From an uncultured Prevotellaceae bacterium (GTDB lineage Bacteria > Bacteroidota > Bacteroidia > Bacteroidales > Muribaculaceae): DNA of 64,000 nucleotides. The DNA lies in contig ONKD01000006.1 in the NCBI GenBank assembly GCA_900318345.1, forward strand, positions 1-64,000, written 5' to 3'. This document shows, one piece after another, positions 25,201-34,326 of the stretch (positions within the stretch are counted from its first letter, which is position 1; every line of letters starts with the position of its first letter). A model generated the notes under the pieces. That model was not told the DNA's origin. It made no database searches and worked only from the letters and a program-made list of their open reading frames with translations. The position numbers and the translations under genes are program-made.

Positions 25201-25964
25201 CCATAAAGAGCGGCAGCAGCGGCACCCTTCAGCACGGTCATCGACTCGATATCCTCGGGGTTAAAGTCATTACCACGTGACGAGTAGTCGGTCGAGCGGG
25301 GCGTCAGACCAGCAGAACCACCATCCTCAACGGCCAGGCCGCTGGTGGGGTTGAACGAGGTGTTGTTCATGGGGATACCATCGATGACATACAACGGCTG
25401 GTTGTTACCGCTCAGCGACGTGGCACTGCGCAGCACTACCGTGGTTGATGCACCAGGGGCACCACCCGAACTAACAACGCTCATACCCGACACACGACCT
25501 TGCAGGGCCGAGATAAAGTCGGTGCGGCCCGACTCGATAATGTCCTGGGCCTTCACGTTCTGCACCGAGGAACCCACGGTGCGGGCAACACGTTTCATAC
25601 CAAACTCGGCGGTCACCACCACGTCTTGCAGCGTGTTGGCGCCTTCGGCCAGTACGATGTTGGCGGCTTTTGACGCGGGAACTTCCATCGCGTCATAGCC
25701 CACAAAGGAGAAGACCAGCGTCTGGTTCGGGTCGGCCTTAATCGAGTAACGGCCATCGAGGTCGGTGGTCGTTCCCGTGTTGGTGCCTTTTACCCTTACA
25801 TTAACGCCAATCATCGGCTCTCCGTTGGCGTCCTTGACAACGCCCGAAACTCGGTTGCTCTGGGCCATAGCCGTGAAGCCCGTGGTGTAATGACCATGTG
25901 TCATCACCGTCGGGGCGCCCATGGCTATTGCCAGCGTGCAGAGCAGTGCTAATTGTTTTTTCAT
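22257..25964 (-). CDS. SusC/RagA-like TonB-dependent receptor with C-terminal coiled coil and OmpA-like domain
   Basis: 1235 residues, third receptor with the added wall-binding tail. Signal peptide (MKKQLALLCTLAIAMG), carboxypeptidase-regulatory-like fold (GEPMIGVNVRVKGTNTGT), plug with LKGAAAAALYGSDASNGAI, barrel with terminal strand SVGLSVTFGS, coiled coil (about 1072-1120) and OmpA-like domain (about 1130-1235). The OmpA-like part is nearly identical to that of the receptor at 5279, differing at a handful of residues (for example GYASPEG against GFASPEG), whereas the barrels are much less alike. ATG at 25964 is preferred over an in-frame GTG at 25970. First gene of a three-gene unit. Confidence 0.93.
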   Translation of the reverse strand: MKKQLALLCTLAIAMGAPTVMTHGHYTTGFTAMAQSNRVSGVVKDANGEPMIGVNVRVKGTNTGTTTDLDGRYSIKADPNQTLVFSFVGYDAMEVPASKAANIVLAEGANTLQDVVVTAEFGMKRVARTVGSSVQNVKAQDIIESGRTDFISALQGRVSGMSVVSSGGAPGASTTVVLRSATSLSGNNQPLYVIDGIPMNNTSFNPTSGLAVEDGGSAGLTPRSTDYSSRGNDFNPEDIESMTVLKGAAAAALYGSDASNGAIIITTKKGRSGRARVTYSNQFTWSKAYGWPEIQDKYINGAYGAANFYYTSRYGSLYDGTMPFYDNTAAVLQTGFMHRHNLSMEAGNDKMSVRASASFFDQDGVIKTTSLKRTNLSLAGRAELTKWLSMEGSMQYVNAKNDKALRGLYGPVRYSYRWPSVDDMSQYLAEDGAHMKYPAYYTDTDLLNPLFALKKNLMHDETDRIISAFSLNFTPIAHTYLRLQMGWDVSTSTYENGTHPYYTSANQSVDDSNNSGTYNITKYNTNDPTLNVLAGYNNSWWDNKFSLGVQAGYHQLENGVTSLSSYGTNFKVIDFYSINNCTESTVTSKKRSTKRRVQAISGQLELGFNNMIFLTGRFRNDWSSTLPKDNNSYFYPAGELAIVLSEMGFMKNVGFINYLKLRGAIAQVGKDAPVLSIDPELEPTGLTGGGYKYGYTGPNRSLKPEMTTSYEAGVEARFWNDRINADFTWFRTHCADQIVTGFRMSYATGFVLNNMNVGTFNTWGWEGHADVDVVRTNDIRWNVGVNVSHTNSEVVYLPENLTEFYNAYTWNSGNIRNGVMRGHPISTVTGRAYERNKAGQILIDPTTGLPRTSADWSILGNREPKLRFGITTALNVKNWRLSAMFQGRYHADVVNATMRDMLGTGLNWLSVDMREQGFVVFDGVLYDGKQESANPTPNNIAVNLGEYGSYTYTGGDEDWIQHKINYIRCQELRLAYIFPHSWLNRVTKGTIQNASIYAAANDLFTITNYTGTDVAGNTLSAAAGGTGGEGYDCWSLPTPRSYSVGLSVTFGSNDDAAKAAYTNTTALNDQINTLRAQLADAENNYNGRLAQLQSDLDAANRALANCRNDLNAAKNKPAPTPTLVDNSKQYMNVLVHFPVNKTAVSTDQRPNVERVAAYLKSHPEATCTIKGYASPEGNQENNIKLANGRAASVKDMLVKKYGIAPNRINAAGQGISNMFDELSWNRVSICEIVVK

Positions 25965-26296
25965 ACGCACTTTGCTTTTAATTGATTAGTTAATGAAATG
26001 GTTAAGTTATTGATGTTTCAATTGTTCTTAATCACTGGGTCGATGTGAAACCCTTCACGCCCGCGCGTGTACCTTAGTAAACGGGTTTCATTTGGCAAAA
26101 ATGCAAAAAAAGTTTAACCCCTGCAAATTTTTCCTCTTAAAATGCAATAAAAACAGCACTTTTTTAAATAAAATGGCAGGAAAATAGAGAAATAGGCATC
26201 ATAATGCGATTCCGCATTATGGATTAACCGCAATTTTTTCATAAAATTAACAAACCGTGATTATGGGGCCTGTAGGACCTATATGTCCTATAAGAC
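25965..26296. promoter_or_regulatory. Upstream region of susC3 and 3' flank of uvrC
   Basis: 332 bp, AT-rich, no gene. It should contain the susC3 promoter, but no clear TAnnTTTG element reads leftward. It holds a perfect palindrome at 26200-26221 and, next to uvrC, degenerate 9-bp tandem repeats (26270-26305). Confidence 0.5.
26200..26221. other. Perfect inverted repeat (operator or terminator)
   Basis: CATAATGCG-ATTC-CGCATTATG. It lies 76 nt past the uvrC stop and 236 nt before the susC3 start, so it could end the ybeY-uvrC operon or be a protein-binding site. No T run follows it directly. Confidence 0.45.
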
Positions 26297-26305
26297 TTAT
26301 AGGCC
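26270..26305. repeat. Degenerate 9-bp tandem repeats
   Basis: CCTGTAGGA, CCTATATGT, CCTATAAGA and CTTATAGGC follow each other and overlap the uvrC stop codon. Related units are at 54881-54910. Confidence 0.5.
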
Positions 26306-28129
26306 TTTAGGGGCTGGTTGTTGCTCCTGGAGGGCGGTGAGAAGGGCGTTGGACTTGGCGGGGCCGATGAGGGCCTCGAGCTCCTGTGGCGTCGCCTCGC
26401 GGATGCGTTTGACCGACTTGAAATGCTTGAGCAGCAATGTGCGTGTCTTGGGGCCAATGCCGGGCACATCATCAAGGATACTTTGAATTTGGCTCTTGCT
26501 GCGCTGCTTGCGGTGGAACGTGATGGCGAAGCGGTGGGCCTCGTCGCGCAGTCGCTGGATGACGTGCAGCGTCTCGCTGTTCTTGTCGATGTAGAGGGGC
26601 ACGCTGTCGCCTGGGAAATAGACCTCGTTGAGCCGCTTGGCGATGCCCACGACGGTCATCTGGCCGCGCAGGCCGATGCCCTCCAGGGCCTCGAGTGCGG
26701 CGTTGACCTGACCCTTGCCGCCATCGACGATGAGCAGCTGTGGCAGTTCCTGTCCCTCCTGGACGAGGCGACTGTAGCGGCGATTGACGACCTCGCGCAT
26801 CGTGGCGAAGTCATCAGCCCCCTCGACGGTCTTGATGTTGAAGTGGCGGTACTCCTTCTTGGCCGGTTTGGCGTTGCGGAACACGACGCACGAGGCGACG
26901 GCGCTCGTGCCACCGATGTTGCTGTTGTCAAAGCACTCGACATGGTGCGGCAGGACGTTCATGCGCAGGTCGCGCTGCATGGTGGTGAGGGTGCGTGTGG
27001 TGCGTTGCTCGGGGTTCAGCTTCTCCATCATGCGCAGGCGCTCATCGCGGTGCTGGGTGGCGTTTTTCAAGGCGATTTCCAGCAGGTGTTTCTTGTCGCC
27101 GCGCTGGGGGATGATAAACGACAGCCCCGTGAATTCCACGTCGGGGATGACGTTGACCAGGACCTCGGTGACACGGTCGTTGCGGTAGGTCTCGGCGAAG
27201 CGCTGCCGCACCTCGGCCAGCGCCATCGACATGAGCTCGGCATCGGTCTCGTCGTGAGTCGAGAGACGGTATTCCAAGGTGACCGATTGCACCACTGCCC
27301 CACCCCTCATGTGCATGTAGTTGACGTGGGCTGCATCCTCGTCGCGCAACAGTCCAAACACGTCTATGTTGTGAATCGTGGGGCTGACGATGACCGAGCG
27401 ACGCCTGACGTGCTCCAGCAGCTTGTAGCGCCGCTTGAGCAGTTCGGCCTCCTCAAAGCGCAGCTCTGCAGCCAGCTGCTGCATCTGGGTCATGAGCAGG
27501 TCCATGAGCTGATGAGTGTCGCCGTTGAGGATCTGCCTGATCTCGCTGATGTACTCCCCATAGCGCTCGGGTGTGACCAGCCCCTTGCAGCAACCCTCGC
27601 AGCGGTGGATGTGGTACTGCAGGCACAGGCGGTGCTTGTCGGCCTCGATTGTTTCACGTGAAACATTGAGGCGGCAGGTGCGCAAGGGGTAGATCTGGCG
27701 GATGGTGTCGATGAGCACCTTGGCGACCTCGGCGCGCGGATAGGGCCCGTAGTAGCGGTCGCCCTTGGCGCGTGCCTCGCGGGTGATATAGACGCGCGGA
27801 TAAAGACCGCCCGAGACGCATATCCAAGGGTAGCTCTTGTCATCCTTGAGCATGACGTTGTAGCGCGGCTGGTGCTCCTTGATGAGGGCGTTCTCGAGGT
27901 CCAGGGCCTCCTCCTCGGTGTTGACGACGGTGTATTCCAGGTCGGCAATGTTGCGCACGAGCATGGTGGTGCGCAGCGAGGTGTGCTCGCGGTTGAAGTA
28001 GGAATTGACGCGTCGCCTGAGGTTCTTGGCCTTACCCACATAGATGATGACGCCCTCGCGGTTGCGATAGCGGTACACGCCCGGTACGTCGGGGAGCAGC
28101 GACAGCTTGAGCTTGAGTTCGTCAGTCAT
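26297..28129 (-). CDS. uvrC: UvrABC system protein C
   Basis: Nucleotide-excision-repair endonuclease that cuts on both sides of a DNA lesion after UvrA/UvrB loading. 610 residues. GIY-YIG nuclease domain at the N-terminus (PGVYRYRNREGVIIYVGKA, about 15-33), a UVR motif that binds UvrB (about 205-235, AAELRFEEAELLKRR), the RNase H-like second nuclease (about 380-545, with HVECFDNSNIGG and LIVDGGKGQVNAA) and a C-terminal helix-hairpin-helix (DDVPGIGPKTRTLLLKHF). Last gene of the ybeY-mnmG-apt-uvrC operon, 24 nt after apt. The coding sequence contains a perfect parS palindrome where residues NVSRET are encoded. Confidence 0.97.
   Translation of the reverse strand: MTDELKLKLSLLPDVPGVYRYRNREGVIIYVGKAKNLRRRVNSYFNREHTSLRTTMLVRNIADLEYTVVNTEEEALDLENALIKEHQPRYNVMLKDDKSYPWICVSGGLYPRVYITREARAKGDRYYGPYPRAEVAKVLIDTIRQIYPLRTCRLNVSRETIEADKHRLCLQYHIHRCEGCCKGLVTPERYGEYISEIRQILNGDTHQLMDLLMTQMQQLAAELRFEEAELLKRRYKLLEHVRRRSVIVSPTIHNIDVFGLLRDEDAAHVNYMHMRGGAVVQSVTLEYRLSTHDETDAELMSMALAEVRQRFAETYRNDRVTEVLVNVIPDVEFTGLSFIIPQRGDKKHLLEIALKNATQHRDERLRMMEKLNPEQRTTRTLTTMQRDLRMNVLPHHVECFDNSNIGGTSAVASCVVFRNAKPAKKEYRHFNIKTVEGADDFATMREVVNRRYSRLVQEGQELPQLLIVDGGKGQVNAALEALEGIGLRGQMTVVGIAKRLNEVYFPGDSVPLYIDKNSETLHVIQRLRDEAHRFAITFHRKQRSKSQIQSILDDVPGIGPKTRTLLLKHFKSVKRIREATPQELEALIGPAKSNALLTALQEQQPAPKGL
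27650..27665. other. parS site (ParB-binding) inside uvrC
   Basis: TGTTTCACGTGAAACA, a perfect 16-bp palindrome equal to the widely conserved parS consensus, embedded in codons for NVSRET. Confidence 0.85.
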
Positions 28130-28153
28130 CAGGTAAAGGCTTTGAAACGCTCG

Positions 28154-28687
28154 TTAGAATGTGAACAGAGAGGTGATTTCTACCTCGGGCGGGAACACGT
28201 CGCGGCCGTGCAGGTCGGCGAGGTCACACAGGAAGTTGATGTAAATCTTCTTGGGGTTCATCGACTTCACCAGCTCATAGGCTGCCAGCATCGTGCCGCC
28301 CGTGGCGAGCAGGTCGTCATGGATGATCACCACGTCGTCGGCAGTGATGGCGTCCTTGTGGATCTCGATGGTGTCGGTGCCATACTCCTTGGTGTAGGAC
28401 TTCTGGATGACCTCGGCGGGGAGCTTGCCGGGTTTGCGCAGGGGGACAAATCCTGCTCCGAGCTGGGTGGCGAGGATGGCGCCGCCGATGAATCCGCGTG
28501 CCTCGATGCCCACCACGCGGGTCACGCCCTTGTCGCGATACAGGTCAGCCATGGCCTTGGTCATGATTTGTAACGCTTCAGGGTCCTTGAATGCTGTGGT
28601 CAAGTCCTTGAACTGGATGCCTGGAACAGGGAAGTCAGGGATGTTGCGCACAATGCTTTTTACGCTTTCTAGATCTTTGTTATTCAT
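28154..28687 (-). CDS. apt: Adenine phosphoribosyltransferase
   Basis: Purine salvage: adenine plus PRPP gives AMP and pyrophosphate, in the cytoplasm. 177 residues, standard length. Key motifs: FPVPGIQFKDLT near the N-terminus, the VVGIEARGFIGGAILA segment, and the PRPP-binding loop VIIHDDLLATGGTMLAA. Third gene of the ybeY-mnmG-apt-uvrC operon. The 45-nt spacer before it holds a parS site. Confidence 0.97.
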   Translation of the reverse strand: MNNKDLESVKSIVRNIPDFPVPGIQFKDLTTAFKDPEALQIMTKAMADLYRDKGVTRVVGIEARGFIGGAILATQLGAGFVPLRKPGKLPAEVIQKSYTKEYGTDTIEIHKDAITADDVVIIHDDLLATGGTMLAAYELVKSMNPKKIYINFLCDLADLHGRDVFPPEVEITSLFTF

Positions 28688-28714
28688 TGTAAGTCAGTAT
28701 GTTAAGTTAGTAAA

Positions 28715-28730
28715 TGTTTCACGTGGAACA
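28715..28730. other. parS site (ParB-binding) between mnmG and apt
   Basis: TGTTTCACGTGGAACA; its complement TGTTCCACGTGAAACA is exactly the classic Bacillus parS sequence. About 1.05 kb from the perfect site in uvrC. Confidence 0.85.
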
Positions 28731-28732
28731 AA

Positions 28733-30606
<1,874 letters not shown>

Positions 30607-30610
<4 letters not shown>

Positions 30611-31047
30611 TTCAGGATTACATTTGCGGGCAGGATTGCCAGCGCCTCATTCTCGTGTTGCTCCATGATTTCGCGTTCGCCGGGTCCCTTGTCGTTGATA
30701 CCGCACAGGTGTAACACGCCATGGATGATGACGCGCAGCAGTTCGGTGTCATAGGGGGCGCCCAGTGCCTCGGCATTGGTGCGCACGGTGTCCAGGGAGA
30801 TGACCATGTCGCCCGCGATGCGGTGTGAGTTGGAGTAATCAAAGGTGATGATGTCGGTGTAGTAGTCATGGCCCAGGAACTGGCGATTAGTCTCGAGGAT
30901 GTATTCATCGTCACAGAATACATAGGTGAGGCACCCCACCCGCTTGCCATGCCTGCGGGCTACCTCGACAATCCAGTCGCGCAATGCCAGCTCGTCGTGA
31001 GCCGGCATGATGGCGTTGCCTTGTACCATGCGATTAATATCGGTCAT
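30607..31047 (-). CDS. ybeY: Endoribonuclease YbeY (16S rRNA maturation)
   Basis: Zinc-dependent endoribonuclease needed for 16S rRNA 3'-end maturation and ribosome quality control. 146 residues from ATG 31047 (MTDINRMVQ). The metal motif reads HGVLHLCGINDKG: two of the three usual histidines are present and the third position is lysine, as is common in Bacteroidota. The LGHDYYTDIITFDYS segment (about 73-87) is the other family hallmark. An upstream in-frame start would lie before the promoter's start point and was rejected. First gene of the ybeY-mnmG-apt-uvrC operon. Confidence 0.93.
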
Positions 31048-31074
31048 TTTCTCGTTCAATTGAAAAGAGGGACA

Positions 31075-31082
31075 CAAAGATA
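31075..31082 (-). promoter_or_regulatory. Promoter -7 element of the ybeY-mnmG-apt-uvrC operon
   Basis: TATCTTTG on the minus strand, 27 nt before the ybeY ATG; a weak TTG lies 17 nt further upstream. Confidence 0.6.
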
Positions 31083-31301
31083 GCACAATTTTTCTTATTC
31101 AAGAAAAAAACGCCAAGTTTTAAGGGGTGGGTGCTGCAATCGGGGCTAACCGCTCCCCTACCCGATTTTTCTGACGATTTGCTCAAAATGCCTAAAATGG
31201 CTGAAAAACAGCCTAAAACGGCATTTTAACCCGCTGAGAATTGCAAATTCTGCGCCAACTGGTACAATTATGGGGAATTTTTTACGTTTTTTGGCATAAA
31301 A

Positions 31302-31333
31302 TTTGCAGGTATGATGATAAATCTATACCTTTG
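31302..31333 (+). promoter_or_regulatory. Promoter of the NfeD/stomatin operon
   Basis: TTTG (31302-31305), 20-nt gap, TACCTTTG (31326-31333). The leader before the ATG at 31520 would be about 180 nt. Confidence 0.65.
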
Positions 31334-31519
31334 AGGATACCCAAAGATGAGTTCCTGGGCACACGATAAATTTGAAATGATGATTCATCCATGTGGATGA
31401 TGCGCGTGAAAAAAGTTGGCCAATCGTGTAGTTTTTATCATGGCACTTGCGTCTAATGGATGAAACCTGATAATGAAAAAAATGTAATTAACAATATCAA
31501 CCTATAAAAATATATAGTT

Positions 31520-31975
31520 ATGATCGAGTATCTCACATCAAACCTCTGGCTAATTTGGATCATTATTTCGATCCTATGCTTGATTCTTGAACTTTCTTCA
31601 GGCGACTTTTTCATCTTGTGTTTCGCTATAGGTTCGGCTGTTGCTGCAATCGTTGCAGGATGTGGCCTGTCGCTCACCTGGCAGATTATCATCTTTGCCG
31701 TTGTTTCGGCACTGAGCCTGCTACTCGTGCGGCCTGCACTCATCAGGAAACTGCACAAGCCCAGCAAGGAGCGCCTGAGCAATGCTGAGGCCATGATTGG
31801 CCGTGAGGGCCGCGTCACCGAGGAAATCGAGGCCAATGGCTATGGCCGTGTCGCTATCGATGGCGATGACTGGAAGGCTCGTTCTCGTGAAGGCATCGCG
31901 ATTGCCAAGGGCGCACGCGTTCGCGTCGTGAAAATGGACAGCATCATCTTGACTGTTGTACCAGTTGAGGATTAA
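31520..31975 (+). CDS. NfeD family membrane protein
   Basis: 151 residues. Two or three transmembrane segments (about 8-70, including LWLIWIIISILCLILELSSGDFFIL) followed by a C-terminal OB-fold (about 85-151) with IGREGRVTEEIEANGYGRV and WKARSREGIAIAKGARVRVV, the NfeD pattern. It is the short form without the ClpP-like protease domain. NfeD proteins work with the stomatin/SPFH-family partner encoded next; together they are thought to organise membrane microdomains or assist membrane protein quality control. 48 nt separate the two genes. Confidence 0.9.
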   Translation: MIEYLTSNLWLIWIIISILCLILELSSGDFFILCFAIGSAVAAIVAGCGLSLTWQIIIFAVVSALSLLLVRPALIRKLHKPSKERLSNAEAMIGREGRVTEEIEANGYGRVAIDGDDWKARSREGIAIAKGARVRVVKMDSIILTVVPVED

Positions 31976-32023
31976 AAAATTAAAGTTGAAATCTAAACAA
32001 TAACCATTTTAAATCATATTATT

Positions 32024-33001
32024 ATGTCACAGCCGTTATTAATATTCCTGATTGTTATCATCCTGTTGGCACTCATCCTCGTCAAGAACAGCTTGGTTAT
32101 CATTCCGCAGAGCGAGACCAAGATCATTGAGCGCCTGGGTAAATACTATGCCACGCTCAAGCCGGGCATCAACGTGATTATCCCGTTTATTGACCGCGCC
32201 AAGAGCATCGTTTCCTATGAGCACGGCCGTTACCGCACGACCAACGTGATTGACCTGCGTGAACAGGTGTATGACTTTGACAAGCAGAATGTGATCACCA
32301 AGGATAACGTAATGACTCAGATCAACGCGTTGCTCTATTTCCAGATTATGGACCCGTTCAAGGCTGTTTATGAAATCAACAACCTGCCCAACGCTATCGA
32401 GAAACTGACGCAGACCACCTTGCGTAACATTATTGGTGAACTCGAGTTGGACCAGACACTTACCTCGCGCGACACCATCAACAGCAAGCTGCGCGCTGTG
32501 CTTGACGACGCTACCAACAAGTGGGGTATCAAGGTGAACCGCGTGGAGCTGCAGGACATCCAGCCGCCTCAAACCGTGCTCCAGGCCATGGAGAAGCAGA
32601 TGCAGGCCGAGCGTAACAAGCGTGCTACCATTTTGACCAGTGAGGGTCAAAAACAGGCCGCTATCCTCCAGTCCGAGGGTCAGAAGACTGCTCGCATCAA
32701 TCAGGCCGAGGCCGACAAGCAGACCGAGATCCTGCGTGCCGAGGGTGAGGCTCAGGCCCGAATCCGCAAGGCTGAAGCCGAGGCTATCGCTATCGACAAG
32801 ATTACTCAGGCTGTGGGCCAGAGCACCAATCCCGCTAACTATCTGCTCGCCCAGAAGTATATCCAGATGCTTGACACTGTGGCTAGCGGTGACAAGACCA
32901 AGACCGTTTACTTGCCCTATGAGGCTACCAACCTGTTGGGCTCGATTGGAGGCATCAAGGAACTGTTTGGCAACAACGATCCTGTCAAGAAGGAGAAGTA
33001 G
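32024..33001 (+). CDS. SPFH/stomatin-like membrane protein
   Basis: 325 residues. One N-terminal membrane anchor (LLIFLIVIILLALILVK), then the SPFH/Band-7 domain (about 27-200; IIPQSETKIIERLGKYYATL, NVITKDNVMTQINALLYFQI, LDQTLTSRDTINSKL, WGIKVNRVELQDIQPP), then an Ala/Glu/Lys-rich helical stretch (about 195-275) able to form coiled coils, as in the QmcA/slipin subgroup. Forms large ring-like oligomers on the membrane. Paired with NfeD directly upstream, the usual operon for this subgroup. A rho-independent terminator follows. Confidence 0.93.
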   Translation: MSQPLLIFLIVIILLALILVKNSLVIIPQSETKIIERLGKYYATLKPGINVIIPFIDRAKSIVSYEHGRYRTTNVIDLREQVYDFDKQNVITKDNVMTQINALLYFQIMDPFKAVYEINNLPNAIEKLTQTTLRNIIGELELDQTLTSRDTINSKLRAVLDDATNKWGIKVNRVELQDIQPPQTVLQAMEKQMQAERNKRATILTSEGQKQAAILQSEGQKTARINQAEADKQTEILRAEGEAQARIRKAEAEAIAIDKITQAVGQSTNPANYLLAQKYIQMLDTVASGDKTKTVYLPYEATNLLGSIGGIKELFGNNDPVKKEK

Positions 33002-33037
33002 AGTAGGGGAGGGCAACCCTATCCTGTAAAATGAAAT

Positions 33038-33085
33038 ACCGGTCGCGGAGGCTCATGAGCGCTTGCCGTGACCGGTTTATTTTGT
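33038..33085 (+). terminator. Terminator after the NfeD/stomatin operon
   Basis: ACCGGTCGCG (33038-33047) pairs with CGTGACCGGT (33067-33076), followed by TTTATTTTG. It also lies just past the end of the convergent AraC-type gene. Confidence 0.75.
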
Positions 33086-33096
33086 ATTGTGTGGCG

Positions 33097-34179
33097 TTAT
33101 CGCTTGCCCGCGTTGGTCATCCTCCACTTGCCAGGCGTTGTTTTCTCGCTTGCTTTAAACGAGTTGATGAAATGGGACTTGGAAGCGAAGCCCGTCATCT
33201 TGGCTATGCTGTCGATGGGCAGGGTGGGGGAGGATGCCAGCAACCGCTTGGCCTCGGTGAGACGTAACTGCGTGAGCCACGTGTTGAAACTGCAGCCGTA
33301 GCGTGTGTTGATATACTTCGACAGGTAGGTGCGGTTGGTTGATAAGAGTTGTGCCATCTGTATCATGGTGATCCCCGGTTGGCAATAAGCGCCGCTGTCT
33401 ATCCAGTTGTTCACCTTTTGGGCCAGCTCGGCGTGTGGCGTCAACGAGACATCATCATCACTTGAAGTCTTTAAATCACTCATTTCTAAATGATTAGAGT
33501 CGATTATCAAGTTAATGATCTGAATAAAGAGGTAAGCCCACACAAAGAGGACGGCAAAGTTGAAAAACGCCTTTGGTACTTCGGGTAACATGACGATAAA
33601 AATGTGAAGTATGGCGAATAGAGAGAGCAGGATGATGTTCCGCACGACCAAACTCAAGCAATTGAAACGCTCCTCCTCGCTGCTGCCTGGTATGCGTTCT
33701 TGGATACTCAGAGTTTTATAATTATAGATGAGAGCAAGTGTAAGTCTCACTAATTCCACAATAAAAATCGCTATTGAGGCAACTAATACGATCTGTGATA
33801 GTAAGTCATTAAGCCATAGCGATAGCCACGCCAATGAGGTACAGCACAGAAACTCAAATGTGGATATAATTCTCCGCATAGGAGTCAGATAGGATTTACT
33901 GGCGAGTGGCGAGAATGCCAAGGTCAGTAGGAAGGTAATTAGATATAACATGGTGATAGTCAGTGATATATCTAATTTTTTATTGATTGAGTCTAGATTA
34001 TAAGCATATAGTATGGCGGTGAAAACTGCCGCCAAAATAAACACAGTGGCAACCATCCTTTTGGCTTGCTTTAGCCAATAGGTTGATCGAATTCTCTCGT
34101 TGCCGATGAGCGCTAGAGTCACACCTAAAACGAGCGTTTCGACAATGTAGGCCAGCTGAGAATATTTAAGGAGTGTCAT
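33097..34179 (-). CDS. Membrane-anchored AraC-family transcription regulator
   Basis: 360 residues. Six or seven hydrophobic segments fill the first 230 residues (for example LVVRNIILLSLFAILHIFIVM and FNFAVLFVWAYLFIQIINLI). A C-terminal AraC-type DNA-binding domain follows (about 255-355), with two helix-turn-helix units: MIQMAQLLSTNRTYLSKYIN and IDSIAKMTGFASKSHFINSF. No periplasmic sensor domain is recognisable, so the signal may be sensed in the membrane. It is divergently oriented to a related regulator (start 34327), 147 bp away. Visibly more AT-rich than its neighbours. Confidence 0.88.
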   Translation of the reverse strand: MTLLKYSQLAYIVETLVLGVTLALIGNERIRSTYWLKQAKRMVATVFILAAVFTAILYAYNLDSINKKLDISLTITMLYLITFLLTLAFSPLASKSYLTPMRRIISTFEFLCCTSLAWLSLWLNDLLSQIVLVASIAIFIVELVRLTLALIYNYKTLSIQERIPGSSEEERFNCLSLVVRNIILLSLFAILHIFIVMLPEVPKAFFNFAVLFVWAYLFIQIINLIIDSNHLEMSDLKTSSDDDVSLTPHAELAQKVNNWIDSGAYCQPGITMIQMAQLLSTNRTYLSKYINTRYGCSFNTWLTQLRLTEAKRLLASSPTLPIDSIAKMTGFASKSHFINSFKASEKTTPGKWRMTNAGKR

Positions 34180-34213
34180 TGATAAGAGTCATTGTTGCCT
34201 GTTAAACAGTTGA

Positions 34214-34221
34214 CAAAAGTA
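34214..34221 (-). promoter_or_regulatory. Promoter -7 element of the left AraC-type gene
   Basis: TACTTTTG on the minus strand, 34 nt before the ATG at 34179. Confidence 0.5.
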
Positions 34222-34294
34222 GGTAAAAACCGTGAAATTGTTGATAAAAATGGCTAAAAGTGCTGCCATTTCAAGCCAAAGAGACAAATTTTTG

Positions 34295-34302
34295 TATTTT
34301 TG
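34295..34302 (+). promoter_or_regulatory. Promoter -7 element of the right AraC-type gene
   Basis: TATTTTTG, 24 nt before the ATG at 34327. It is 73 bp from the opposing promoter, so one regulator bound between them could affect both. Confidence 0.5.
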
Positions 34303-34326
34303 TGGCGCTTTTTTCAAAAATATGCG

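Larger units (their letters stand above)
31048..31519. other. Divergent intergenic region, ybeY operon / nfeD pair
   Basis: 472 bp without a gene. Contains the ybeY promoter (31075-31082), a terminator-like hairpin AATCGGG...CCCGATT followed by TTT (31139-31170) that has no obvious gene to serve, the nfeD promoter (31302-31333) and a leader of roughly 180 nt with the small hairpin TCATCCATGTGGATGA (31384-31399). Confidence 0.5.

Noticed and set aside
26200-26221. susC3 promoter operator with defined regulator
   Set aside because: The palindrome is real but no regulator gene or overlap with a promoter was found, so no function was assigned.
31139-31170. Terminator AATCGGG...CCCGATT with TTT
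   Set aside because: The stem is short and there is no gene on that strand upstream to terminate; mentioned within the intergenic entry only.
32039-33016. 325-codon open frame opposite the SPFH/stomatin gene
   Set aside because: Mirror of a well-conserved gene; no motif of its own.
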